Under the pieces are notes generated by a model that was not told the DNA's origin, ran no database searches, and saw only the letters and a program-made list of their open reading frames with translations. Made by a program: the position numbers and the translations under genes. A DNA stretch of 64,000 nt from Fremontodendron californicum. Its lineage: Eukaryota > Streptophyta > Magnoliopsida > Malvales > Malvaceae. Where the stretch lies: contig JAULJL010000024.1 of NCBI GenBank assembly GCA_030761205.1, positions 19,710,126 through 19,774,125 of the forward strand, in the 5' to 3' direction. Shown piece after piece: positions 11,539-23,464 of the stretch (its first letter is position 1; each line of letters begins with the position of its first letter).

Positions 11539-14500
11539 TGTAGACACCTAATTTTGTCTGGACCACTAAAACAGGTATGTTTTCTTCCTAAATTGATGTT
11601 TCAGATGTAAAAAGACTTTTTTCATCTTGTAGGTGGTACTCCGAGACTTAGTCTAAAAAAACGAGCATAAAAAGTCAAACTTGAAAAAGTCAACCCCAGA
11701 AAGTCAACCCTAAAAAGTCAACCCACTTTCAAAATCAAGATTTGAAGTTCAATTGAAAAATGGAGAAAGAATTTTGATAATCCGAGGTCTACATCAAAAG
11801 ATATGGGGTTCGGAAGTTGGGTTACAAAGATTCAGTAGAAATGAAACCCTAGTTCGAGAAATTTGGGAAAAAGTGCTTAAATGATCAAATTGGTCGAAAT
11901 TGAAGGTTTCAAATGAAATATAAGCACTGACTATGGGTAATGGAGTAGCTACGTGGAAGAAAAACTGAAAGAAAAGTCAATCCAGAAGAAAACCGAGAAT
12001 TAGGATTTTTGGTGGATTTCGGTGAAATTTGAAAAAATTATAGAAATGGCCCGATCCGGTAAGAATAAAGCCCCTAATGGATGAGTAGTGATTAAACAAG
12101 GATAGCCCAAGGCTCAGTTTGAAGAAAATCTGAAAATCGAACTTGTTTTGAGCAAAACCGGGTTTCGGAGGTAAAAGGGCAAAATTGGAAAATTAGGGAA
12201 AAATAGCAAATGAACTCCAAAAAATCTGAAAAATTGCAGATCTCATTCTTAAATCATTTCAGAGAGATTAGAGAAAGAAAATCTAGATTCGGAGTTCGTT
12301 TGCAAAATGGCCAATTCCCGGGTCCCCTATGCAAAAATTTAAGAAGATAAATCTCGAAAAAATACCAAATGAACTCCACAAATTCTGAAAAGTTTCAGAT
12401 CTCATTCTTAAATTATTTGGAATATATTGGCGAAATAAAATCCGGATTCGGAGTTCGTTTGCAAGATGGCCAAATCCCGGGCCCACTATGTAGTAATTGA
12501 AGCAGATAAATCCCGAAAAAATACCAAATGAGTTCCAAAAATTATGAAAACTTCCATATCTTACTTTTAAATTATTTGGAAGATATTGGTAAAGAAAAAT
12601 CTGGATTTGGAGCTCGTTTAAAAAATGGTAAAGTTTGGGAGCACAAAAGGACAATTTTGAAAGAAAAAATCCAAATAAATAGCAAATGGGCTCGAAAAAT
12701 TTTGAAAACCACCAGAATTCAATTTTTTATTATTTTGAAAGTATTGAAAAAAAATTTGAATTTGGATTCCGTTTGCTATTTATTTATGTTCATGGGGTAA
12801 AAAGGTCATTTTACCCAAGAAACTGAAAACAGCTTTTCTTGCCTATTGAAAAAATGGAGATTGGGTTGGAAGATGAGAGGTCAATTGGCCAAGGCCCAAG
12901 GATGGGCAAATATTTTCTGATTTTTAATTAAAAAACCAACAATGAAGAGGAAGATAGTTATTTTTTTGATCAAGCCTTTGTAATTAAGCCACATGGACCA
13001 ATGCATGAAGAGGGAGAATGTCAACATAATGGCTTAAGATTCTTGAATAGCTGTAATTGTGGATAGCTGATTGCCTAATCTAAGGGTGATAATTTTGCAT
13101 TTTAAACATCTTGGATTAATAGCCTTTGGATCAAAATTAGTTGGAAAAAAAATGACAACACCCTAGCTATCAATGAGGCCATTCGGCCACTACAAGGGAG
13201 GGGGGCTCTCTCTTTCAGTTTCACTCTCTATTCACTCTTGTTTGGCTGATTTCTCTCCATTGTTGAAAGGCAAAAAAAAAGTTAGAAGAGAAAAAGCTTG
13301 CAATATAGCTTCTAGAGGTTGCTTTAAGTACCATACTCTTGCACTTTCTTTGATTTTCCATTCTTGATTTGCTGTTTTCATTTGATATTTGGTGAGTTTC
13401 TTTTGATTTTGATTTTAAAATAAGTGTTTTTAAGCTTTGTTTTCAAGTTCTTCCTTCATGTTTTCTTGAAAAACTATGGAAAATCAATTTATTTTTTTCT
13501 CTAAGTGGCCGAATGGCCTTATTTATTATTATTTTTTTATGGTTGCTGTTTTGCTTTTGTTTCATGTTGTTAGTAGTGTCTAACATGGTTTTGATATTTC
13601 ATATCTTATTCAAATAACAAAATATATAGCTCGTTTTAATGTTGTTGCTTATTTACCTCTATTATTGATTCTTTCATCTAGTATTCATGTTTATTTTCCT
13701 TGTTTTTACATTTTTAATTTTCTGTTTTCAATATTTTTTGTGTTGTTCATGATTTGTATTTTACTATGGTAAGTGTTTGTGAAAATGTCTAGTATTGTGC
13801 ATGCCTTTACTTCATGTTTACATGGTTTAACATGTTTCTTTTTTAGCTTTGCATTTTAGTATGTCATGTGTTTGTGAAAATGCCATGCTCATTTTTATGG
13901 GACTATTCGGTCACCCCTCAAATTGTAAGCTTTGCATGTGCATTTTCATCATGCTAGTTGATAGGTTTGCATTTTCATGATATTTGGTTGTGTATTTTAT
14001 TTAAGCATGCTATATGTTTGTTTTATTGCCATGCATTATTTAGGTTTAGGATTGGTTTTCTTTGCCATGCATATTCATGCATTTTAGACCTAGGTTGCAT
14101 TAAATTCCATGCAAGTTCATTTAGGTCTAGGTCATTTTGTTGATGCCATGCATTTTTCATGTCATTTTGGTTTTAAATCATGCATTTCATGCATCATATT
14201 TGCTGCGTTTTCATGCATTTCATGTCATTGCCACATGATTTATGACTTAGACCAATCAATGGTTCAAAGTCATGCTCATTTTGAGCATACTTGTGGAAAA
14301 TTAAAGAGTTGTCAAATTGATTATTCTACCTTTGTGGTTTTTTTTTTTACTTAGTCAATTTTTGTCTAACTTTTCAAAAGTGTTAGCTACTGTTTGTAAG
14401 TCCTTAGGAGAGTCTCTAACATTTTTACTTTGATTTTTAAATGATTTTATCAAAGGCAAAAAAAAAGTGTTTTGGCAAAACAGTTTTCACCCAGTAGTCG

Positions 14501-16322
14501 TACTTTCCCGATTTTTTTGGGCAGTCATCTTTAATCAGAAAATTAAGTCGATTTTTTCGTGTAGTTTTACATGTCTTGAGTCTCTAATATTGTTTTTAGA
14601 TTTTTTATATTTTTTTAAAATAAGGTAAAAAATCGTGTTTTAAAACTGGACAGTAGAGGCAGAATTGAATTTGAAGAAAAATCATTTTTCTGTTTTGGTT
14701 AAGTTACATAGAGGGGGCTGATTAGGAAGTTTAGCTACTGACTTAGGGTAGTTTCTAAGCCTTTTTAAGCTCTAAAAATGATTTTTTAAATTTTGGGTTA
14801 AGGGTGGTCAAGTCCGAGATTTTAAACTTAGAAAATTAGAGCCATTTAAAAAGGGTTTAGCTAATTTTTATTTTTAATCTAAGCTTTTCAAAATTGTTTT
14901 CAAAAAATCACAAAGTATATTGGTTTTAGAATATTTAATCTGATATATTTTCCTAAGGTAGTCGGATATCTTTTTAGATATACGAATTTTGTTAATTAAA
15001 GGAAAAAATACATTCTCATGCATTGCATTTTCCATATTCATGCATACTATATGATATATGATTTTTGCTATATTAATTTTCATGATGGTATTATTGTCTT
15101 TGATTTAAAATTTTGATATTATATTAATTGTTATATGGTTTTGAATATTTCATGATATCTTATGCTTTTTATTTAGTTATTTTTGTCATATTATTTAGCA
15201 TATACTATGTTCATGCATTATTATTTTCATGCATATTATATGTTAGCATTATTTTAATTTCATGTCATTTCATATCATTTAGATCATATGTCATATCATA
15301 TATATTTGCCATATCATTTAAATCATTTTATTCCATTTAGAATATATCATGTGACTTAGGATATTTCATTTCATATAGAATATATTATGTTACCTAGGTC
15401 ATTTCATTTCATATAGAATATATTATGTTACCTAAGTCATTTAATTTCATATAGAATATATCATGTTACCTAGGTCATTTCATTTCATTTAGAATATATC
15501 ATATGACTTATCATATTTCATTTCATTTAGAATATGCTAAGACATTTAAAGTATATCATACCATTTAGGTTGCATTATATTATCTAGACTTTACTATGTT
15601 ATTTTATTTATGTCACACATTCATATTCATATTTTTTTTATAAATGTTTTGAAAAAGGTAACGATTTTCAATAAAATAAAGATATTCCTGGGTTAAAATA
15701 ATTCATGAGATCTCTGCCGGGTTTGCTGGGGAGGATATCATCAATTATCCTTAATAACGGAATATCTTCTTTAAAATAAGAATGATTTGGAAAGTTTTCC
15801 AAAGTAATAAAATTTCTATAGTTTGCCACGTTTGTTGGGGAATATAGAAAAAAATTTGAATTTCGGATCATTTTCAATTAAAAATGGGATTATTTTTCTT
15901 TAAATTGGGAACAAACTTGAAAGACTAAATTAAAAATTGACATTTTACCGAGACTTGAGATAACATACGATTAATAAGGTACCGTTTTATACGGGCGTTG
16001 TGGGGGTGCTAATCCTTCCCCACACATAACTGAGTCCCGAACCCGCTTCTTTGATTTCTCTAGTTTAAAACGCAGACTTGAAATTGGTTTTAAAAAATGT
16101 TTTAATTAATTTTAAAATGTTTTATAAAATCGATTTTAATAGGTGGCCGATCACACCTAACCAAAAACGATTGGTGGAGACTCCATGTCTTTTTCAAGGT
16201 TATTTTCAAAACCTTCGTTTTTCTAGAGGAATTAAGTGGACTTTTCCTCGGTTTTTTTTAATGTCACGCTTAACGAATATTAAAGTCTTGCGATGAGACT
16301 TGTTATTTTTTAGGTTGCGACA
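11539..16322 (+). repeat. 5' LTR of element A
   Basis: 4,784 bp, from TGTAGACACC to GTTGCGACA, directly before the primer-binding site. It aligns with both LTRs of B (reverse complement) and with the shorter LTR at 60,257-62,887. The first kilobase holds a 159-bp tandem repeat. The middle (about 13,900-15,600) is a monotonous AT-rich run of CATGCATTT, then TTTCATTTCATATAG phrases. A 14-bp inverted repeat (13,177-13,190 and 13,505-13,518, GTGGCCGAATGGCC) brackets the likely promoter-proximal region. No clear TATA box was found. Confidence 0.85.
12132..12690 (+). repeat. 159-bp tandem repeats in the LTR of A
   Basis: The phrase GGAGTTCGTTTGCAAAATGG or a variant starts at 12,291, 12,450 and 12,609, exactly 159 bp apart, with degenerate flanking units. 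The same period is kept in the B LTRs (55,902, 56,061, 56,220 on the reverse strand sense) and at 60,950-61,540. Confidence 0.8.
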
Positions 16323-16325
16323 GCT

Positions 16326-16343
16326 TGGCGACTCCGCTAGGGA
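16326..16343 (+). other. Primer-binding site of element A
   Basis: TGGCGACTCCGCTAGGGA starts 3 bases after the LTR end. B has the same 18-mer with one difference (CTGGGGA), so A has one mutation. Ogre elements are described as using tRNA-Arg; I identify the tRNA from that knowledge and not from a tRNA sequence here. Confidence 0.75.
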
Positions 16344-17311
16344 CTATTAGAGAGTCAGGCCTAGAATTAGTCGTGTGTTATCAAAGTCTTGGTTTTGTTG
16401 GTTTAATTGGTATTTAATTTTAATTCTCACATTTAAAAAAAAATATAAGGATAATTTCAAAAATAATAAAATGTTTTTAAATATGTCCATATTCATGTGC
16501 ATACATATTATAATTGTTCTCTGGTTATTTTGGTGCATATATTCATTTATTGATTAATTGATGACTTATGTTGTTTAATCTTGTTGGGACATTTAGAATA
16601 AGGGATGTAGAATAGGTGGTAAAAGGTTTATTATTTCTTCTCACACACTACACGAGCATTTGCATATCATGAGTCCTAAACTCGAGTTCCGTCTTTTTAG
16701 GTGGGAGCAAAGTAACTAAGCCTTCGTGATTAACAATCCGCATGGGCTAGTGAAACACTTTCGGAGTACTAAATTACCTAAGCCTTCGTGATTAACAATC
16801 CGCATGGGCTAGGAAAATAGATTCTAACGAATTGAACCCGCTTTTATCGGGGTGCCTTACTACCCTTCACCGACGACAGTGAGGAACAATTCAGGGCTTT
16901 TAGAACTAATTCACCTTCATATAGTAAACCTAGGCAAAGCCATGCCGGATTTCCAATTAGATATCCCGAAGTTAAGAACACATGGAGGAATATTTCCAAT
17001 CCTTTTACCTTCTATTCTACTTTCCGAATAAGTTTATTTTTGAAAATCGGACAATGATGAACGTACATCACAATGCCCGTAATAAAGTGTTGGTGTGTTG
17101 TCCCAAGGGTGTTATAATGCCAAAATTTTGTTGGCATCTTCACGGATAATTATTGTTCTGAATTATATGTTTTTTTTTATTATTTGAATTTATTCCCATT
17201 ATTAATTTATTTTCATTTTGTTGTTGTTTTTTCTTTTTTGCATTCTTGTCATCATTTTTCGCACATGGAAGGTTATTGGTCTCGGGATAATATTCAATCA
17301 AAAGGGCTTCC
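16344..17311 (+). other. 5' leader of element A with duplicated 40-bp motif
   Basis: Untranslated region between primer-binding site and ORF1. The phrase AAGCCTTCGTGATTAACAAT occurs at 16,718 and 16,780, 62 bp apart, each followed by CCGCATGGGCTAG. Both copies are kept in the leaders of B and of the right-hand leader. A near-palindrome GATGAACGTACATC lies at 17,056-17,069. These are candidates for RNA structure used in packaging or dimerisation; that role is inference. Confidence 0.6.
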
Positions 17312-19053
17312 ATGGAGGGTCAAAATGTCTCAGTGGTCGAGAAGCATTTAGAGGTTAGGAAACAGTCCGAGAAAGGTCAGCAGGATAATGGGGATTGTTT
17401 AAAAATGGGATATGTGTCAGTATTGCCAGCCGAGGTTGATCTTACTATCAGGCAAAATGATCTCTGAGAATTGATGGATATATGGAATCAATGGAACATA
17501 TCAGAAAAAGAAGCCTTCACTCAGACTTATGGGGACATAGCACTGTTAGTTCAGGTTAAGGTCAGTGGTGAGGTGATCTGGGCTGTGGTGTAATTCTGGA
17601 ATCTCGCTTATCGGTGTTTTACCTTCAACCGAGAGGATATGACTCCAACCATAGAGGAATATTCGACCTTGCTGCATATTGAGAACGTTAATCCCGACCG
17701 TAATTATTTGAAGGATACAAAGATGCCGTGTTTCAAGAAAAAGGTGCTAAGATTCTGGGAATGGAAAGAAATTTGGTCGAAAGCCATGTTGTCCGAAAAG
17801 GGGTAAGCTATTATATATCATGGGATATTTTACGGACCTTAATCTACATCCATTCAAGTAAGGAGACAGTTAGGAATATTTTTGCTTTGGCTATCTACGG
17901 TTTAGTTATCTTCCCAATGACATTAGGGTATGTGAATGTGGCGGTATTTGATGTTTTTGAGAGGCTTGAGCAGAGGATAAACCCAGCCCCGACAATTATA
18001 GCAGAAACAATCCGATCTTTGAATTTTTGTAGACGGGAAGAAAAAGGCTTTTTATAAGTTGTATACAGCTTCTTTACATATGGGTTTAGAGCCATTTTTG
18101 TAAATAGGAGAACTTCTCTCTTCGCTCGTATTGGAAGTCTTTTGCACCAATTGGTGAATTTCTTAAAAGGGGTTGGCTTGAAAATAGGACTGAGGAACAA
18201 TGGATCAACATATTCCAAAATGTCAGGGCTAAGATGATAATTTGGAGAGATCCATGGATAGCTCTTATGCCAACATTGTACAAGTGGGGAGATAAAGCTT
18301 TTGTTCCATTACTGGGAGTATGGGGAGGAGTGAGCTATGCACCACTGCTGGTACTAAGACAATCGGAATCCCGTCAGTTTACTCCTATGACCCATGACCT
18401 TAATAATTTGGAATTTTCTTATGGAGAAGACGGATACTCGAGAAAGGTACGTGAGATTGTAGTAGCATGGAAAGAAACTCATCGGGTGGAGGTAGCTAGA
18501 TATGCCGACATCGTTACATCTGATTACCTGGTATGGAGGGAATTAAGGGTTAATGATAGGTTGTTGACATCAGATGGAAAAGAGGTCCAGTTCATGAGTC
18601 CACCACTTAAGGAAGCACCATCAGAGTTAGAAATTGCAAGGGCAGAATTCGAAAAAAGAAAAGGCCCAATGAGCAAGGAAATTGCCTGACTGCAAGAAGA
18701 GCTTGAGGACATGAAAAATAGGGAACCAACTTGAGAAAGAGAAAGGGAAAAGATCAAGAGAGAAAAGGACACTGCTAAGAGAGATCTTCAAGAATTACAC
18801 TTGGAGAACAAGAGGTACCGCTTCGAGCTCAGATTTGAGGGGACCCTCAAGACTTTCGGGGAATGGGAGCAAGAGGTCAAAAGCCTCTGAAGAACTATTG
18901 GAAAGAGAGAGCAAAGCATGAGGAAGCTCGAGCCAATCAAATGGAAAAACAAGCTAAGGAAAGCTTACATGGTGATGCTTTTGCTGACATGTCAAAGGGC
19001 CATGAATAAGTAGGGGTCAGATTGAAGAGCAAGGCAATCAAAAGAGGACAGTA
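17312..19053 (+). pseudogene. ORF1 of element A (Ogre-type extra ORF before gag), broken
   Basis: Translated segments recall the ORF found before gag in Ogre elements, a plant-wide domain now, to my memory, catalogued as DUF7745, distantly like plant mobile domains. Recognisable blocks are a WNQWNISEKEAF region near 17,485, a FTFNREDMTPTIEEY region near 17,625, IFALAIYGLVIFP near 17,875 and a C-terminal charged, coiled-coil-like part near 18,620-18,900. Function is unknown. The original ATG (seen in B) is lost here, leaving an inner ATG at 17,312. Stops occur near 17,466 and 17,590, a 1-bp deletion lies near 18,040, and further stops lie near 18,687 and 18,733. The stop near 17,590 is shared with B. 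Confidence 0.7.
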
Positions 19054-19502
19054 AAAAAGGTCCAAGACCCAAGGGAGTTACTATAGGACTGGTGTTTTGT
19101 AATAGCATTTTTAAATTAGGATAGACAGATTATCAAATTATCTTAAGCAGTGATCTTTTTTCTTTGATGTATTTACTTCTAGGAAATCAATGAAAGACCG
19201 TTTGGTTGGAATTATCCCAGGGCCAATACTTTTAAATGCATTCACCATTCATTTGTTCTTTCCTTTATATATTTTGTTTGTTTGTTCATTCATTTATTTA
19301 TATTTATAATCATTCATTCATTTATTCTTTATAGATTATTCATACACTTAGTCATTTATTTATTTGTTCATTCATTTATTCTTTATAATCATTCATTCAT
19401 ATTCATACACGTAGTCATTTACTTATTTGTTCATTCATTAACATTTAGTAATTTATTCATTCATTTTTATAAAATAAAAAATGTGTCAATAATTTCTAGT
19501 CC
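19054..19502. other. Spacer between ORF1 and gag of element A
   Basis: No coding capacity. From about 19,240 to 19,470 it is made of ATTCATTCATTTATT-like low-complexity repeats. B has the same spacer at 40,872-41,200, so it belongs to the element. Confidence 0.6.
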
Positions 19503-21522
19503 ATGGTTTTTAAAACTAAAGGTACAATTGGTCGCACTCAGAAAGAATTAGGCTTTCGACACCCCTACAATACTCGATCTCAAGCAAGAGCTATGGAGAA
19601 CGATCAGCTTGCTAGAATTGAAATGATGGAAAGAATTCAAAGGGAACTGTAGGAACAGTTGGCTAAGTCTCAAGAGGAGTCACGGGAACAAATGACCAAA
19701 CTCATGATGATGATGAATACCATGATGAGGTAGAAATGGCCAGGGGAAAATTCAGTTACAGGAATGGGGACAGTAAACCAGGAAGACCGACCAGAGGTGG
19801 TACAGAAGAATGGCCAGACATCCCAGCATGTGGGAAATGAACTTCCAACTGGGGCAGCATCCTATATTTACATCCAACCAGCGGCTGAAGCACATAATTT
19901 TGGTCCTAAAAGGGGTAATATTAGGGTTGATCCAATTGATGTGGACATTCTAGACTTTGAGGATTTGGCTGAAAAGGAAAGGGCAAAGATGACTGAGCTG
20001 AAAAGGGTTGAAATGGCAGAATCCTAGAAAAAATATCAGCTGTTGGAGGAAAGATTGAGGGCAGTTGAAGGGGCGAAGCTATTTGGTAGTCTGGATGCCA
20101 AAGAGATGAGTTTAGTGCACGGTCTGGTGATTCCTCCAAAGTTCAAAGTACCAGACTTTGAAAAATATAACGGAACTACTAACCCACCAGCACATCTGAC
20201 CATGTATTGTCGGAAGATGACCCAACATGATGAAGACGAAAAATTACTTATCCACTATTTTCAAGATAGCTTGATAGGGTCAGCAACTCGGTGGTATAAC
20301 CAGCTTACCCGTACTAAGATCCGTTCTTGGATGGATCTAGCCCAAGCTTTCATGGAACAATACAAGCATGTGATGGACATGGTGCCTGACCGTCTAACTC
20401 TGCAAAACATGGAAAAGAAAGCTACTGAAAGCTTTAAAGAATATTCTCAGAGATGGAGAGACCTGGCTACACAAGTACAACCTCCTTTGACCAACAAGGA
20501 AACTATAGTGCTTGTCATCAATACCCTGAAAGCACCTTATTATGATAAATTGGTGGGGAGTGCCACCAAAGACTTTGCAGATATGGTGATATCCGAGGAG
20601 ATGATAGAGTTTGCCATTAAGAACGGGAAAATGGAAGGGGGTGAGTCTGTTACCCCGAAGAGGGTTTTCCCTACAAAGAAGAAGGTGGAGACACATGCAG
20701 TCAGTTTCAATCAATACCCCTATGCACCTCCTACACCATACATACCTCTCAAGCCCTATACTCCTACTACATCTTATGCACCTCGTACACCTTACACATC
20801 TTACCCGGGGTATAATCCTTACTACCCCAATGTGAACCACCTTACCCAAAATCCATTCCCTTATACCAATATACCACAACAACCTTTTCCAACTGGTATA
20901 TCCCCACAGATAACCTTCTTCGAAACACTGTCCCAAATACTCAAGGTCCCGCGCATAATGACTATCGTTCACCAAGGAACAATCAAAAACCCTATTTTGA
21001 TCCAATTCCTACCACCTATGGTGAGCTATATCCCAAATTAGTGCAAGGCCAACTTGTCTCGCCCGTATATCTTAAACCTTTGACCTCACCATACCAAGGT
21101 GGTACAATGCAAATACCAACTGCGCATATCATGCAGGAATTCAGGGGCATTCGACTGAGGATTGCCTTGCCTTCAAAAAGAAAGTCCAAAGTTTAATCAA
21201 TACCGGAGAGTTTGGGTTAAAGAATGGGCCGAATGTAGCAGGAAACCCATTGCCCGATCATGCTGAGAACTGGGTAAATATAGTATTGACAAGGGGAGAA
21301 AGAAGGTTGGAAAAACATGTCAGTGAAGTCAAGACCCCAATGATAAAAGTGTGGGTTGAAATGGTAAAAGCGAGAATGGTGGAGGATGGTGACAGTTTAA
21401 AAATGGTTGCAAACAGGGTGGAAGACTGGTGCCCGTTCCACAAATATAGAGGTCATATCATACAGGACTGCAGGGACTTTCTGGCTAAAGTCCAAAAGAT
21501 GATGGATGATGGAGAGGCTTAG
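19503..21522 (+). pseudogene. gag of element A, broken
   Basis: The gag capsid region (retrotransposon gag family) spans about 20,050-20,640, with the typical blocks KFKVPDFEKYNGT, ATRWYNQLTR and ESFKEYSQRWRDLA. It is followed by a Pro/Tyr-rich linker near 20,700-20,880. Further on are two degenerate Cys/His knuckles: one near 21,120 (C-x2-H-x5-H-x4-C type) and one near 21,430 (C-x2-H-x4-H-x4-C). Such knuckles replace the usual CCHC box in this clade. The ATG at 19,503 matches the start used in B. Stops near 19,650, 19,733, 20,026 and a frameshift near 20,930 destroy the frame. The product would coat the element RNA in virus-like particles. Confidence 0.85.
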
Positions 21523-23245
21523 TTTTACGAAAAGAGAGAGGAGGAAGTAGAGGTTATTGAGAATGCAGCTGGCTATGGAATAGGAAGACCTTTGATCATC
21601 TATTATGATGAACCAGAGAAGACTACTCCGGTTGTTAAGGAAATTGCGCCCAAGCTAATCATAGATTTGCCTTCTTCTTTTTCATACAAGGAAAACAAAA
21701 CTACACCATGGAAATATGACTACAACATGGTTATGCCCGGGTCATAAAGTCAACAAGATATTACAGGTGTAGGGCACTTAACACGAAGTGGAAGGTGTTA
21801 TGCCCCTGAGGTTGTTGAACAGGGATCAACAAGAAAGGATGGAGGACTGGACAAAGGGAAAAAGCAGCTGAACCAATCCATATTGAGATGGATTTGTCAA
21901 AAGAAGCAGAGAGGGGATTAGCCCCGGTAAATAGGATAAAAGAGTCGATGAATGAGAATGAGTCCTGCGAATTTTTAAAGTTCATAAAACATAGTGAGTA
22001 TAGTGTGGTTGGGCAATTACAGCGTCAGCCAGCAAGAATCTCCATCTTATCTTTGCTATTAAACTCGGAGTCACACAAAAATGCCTTATTGAGAGTGTTG
22101 AATTAGGCATATGTGGCTAACAACATATTAGTAGAAAAGTTAGACAGGCTGATAGGTAACATTGCGGCAAATGATCATATATAATTTAGTTATGATGAAA
22201 TACCACCCAATGGTATTGGGTCCACAAAAGCTCTTCACATAATAACCACCTGCAAGGGGCATATACTACCATAGGTGCTTCTGGATAATGGTTTTTCATT
22301 AAATGTAATGCCTTTGGCAACCCTGTCTAAATTGCAGTTGATATGTCTTATATGTTACCGAGTTGCACAGTAGTCAGGGCTTTCGATGGTACCAGGAGAG
22401 AGGTAATGGGAACTATTGAGGTTCCTCTAGAGATAGGCCCATGCACCTATACGGTAAACTTTCAAGTCATGTATATTAATCCGTCCTATAATTGCTTGTT
22501 GGGAAGGCCGTGGATACATTCAGTAGGGACTGTACCCTCGTTTCTCCACCAAAAGCTGAAATTTATGATGGAGGGCCATTTGGTCACTGTATCAGGAGAA
22601 AAAGACATAATAGCCTCTGCATCTGCTGAATCTCCTTATGCTGAACCCAATAAAGATGTCGTAGAATGTTCTTTTCGGTCTTTGGAATTCATAAGTGCGG
22701 TTTTCGTCGCTAAAGGACGAAAAATTCCAAAACCAAGGTTGTCCAAGAACACAAGGTTGGGAGTAAGAACCACAGTGGGAAAGGGCTGAAGGGTTGGAAA
22801 AGGTCTCAAAAAATATCTTCAAGGGATGGCCCAAGCAATGGAAGCAGTAGGAAAGAAAGATCGGTTTGGCTTAGGGTATCTTTCGAAGGCCCATGAGAGG
22901 AGGAAACAAGTTGAAAGGAATCGACAAAGGAGGATGGCCCGTTTCGTAGGTATGGATATTAAATGGGAACCCATGACTTTCCCACCAATCCTTTACAACT
23001 TCTGCTCTGCTGGTTTTTTATTCGGAGAAAAGAATTCAGAGGATGTACTCATAATGATCGAGCAAGCTTTTGAAAAAATTCATGTGAATAAAGGTGGGCA
23101 GATTTAGGATATGGTGATTTGCATGACTGGGAAAAAAGGGATGGAAAGTGACAGTGGAACTGGATGGTGTGACCTTGTCCACCAGGATATAGACTGACCA
23201 ATTGGAGTGCGATTGAGTTGCCCATAGTTTTTAAGTCTATTCCAA
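21523..23245 (+). pseudogene. Protease region of element A, broken
   Basis: The aspartic-protease block is at about 22,275-22,335. It reads DNGFSLNVMPL where B reads DNGSSLNVMPL, so A has a substitution next to the catalytic DNG triad. Downstream blocks PSYNCLLGRPWIHS (near 22,480) and the conserved C-terminal part to ELPIVFKSIP (23,245) follow. Several stops are scattered through it (near 21,522, 22,105, 22,180, 22,273, 22,788, 23,107). The protease would cut the Gag-Pol polyprotein. Confidence 0.8.
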
Positions 23246-23464
23246 AGTAATAGTTAAAAAAAAAAACAATTTTAATTATCTTTACTCAGAGATTTTAAGA
23301 GTTTTTTTTTTTTTCTGTAATGGGCTTTTTGTTTAAACATTTTCATTCAATAAATAACAAGTACAGTGCATTTTATTCATATTGATATGTCCATATTCTT
23401 TCATTTTTTCTATTTTTTTTCATTATATATATTTTCCTCTGTTTTTTTTCTCCACCTATTTATA
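23246..23464 (+). other. Putative gag-pro/RT intron of element A
   Basis: The protease frame ends in a stop just after 23,245, and the RT frame opens just after a TTTATAG acceptor at 23,464. The donor-like GTAATAG follows the last conserved codon. The 219 bp between are T-rich and non-coding, and B has an equivalent segment. Ogre elements are known for an intron at this place whose splicing joins gag-pro to pol. Confidence 0.65.

Noticed and set aside
12283..12654. Repetitive open frame in the LTR of A, and 55,878-56,321 in the B LTR
   Set aside because: Produced by the 159-bp tandem repeat whose length is a multiple of three; not a gene.
20394..21005. 203-codon open frame antisense to gag of A
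   Set aside because: Shadow of the gag frame, caused by codon bias; no known domain.
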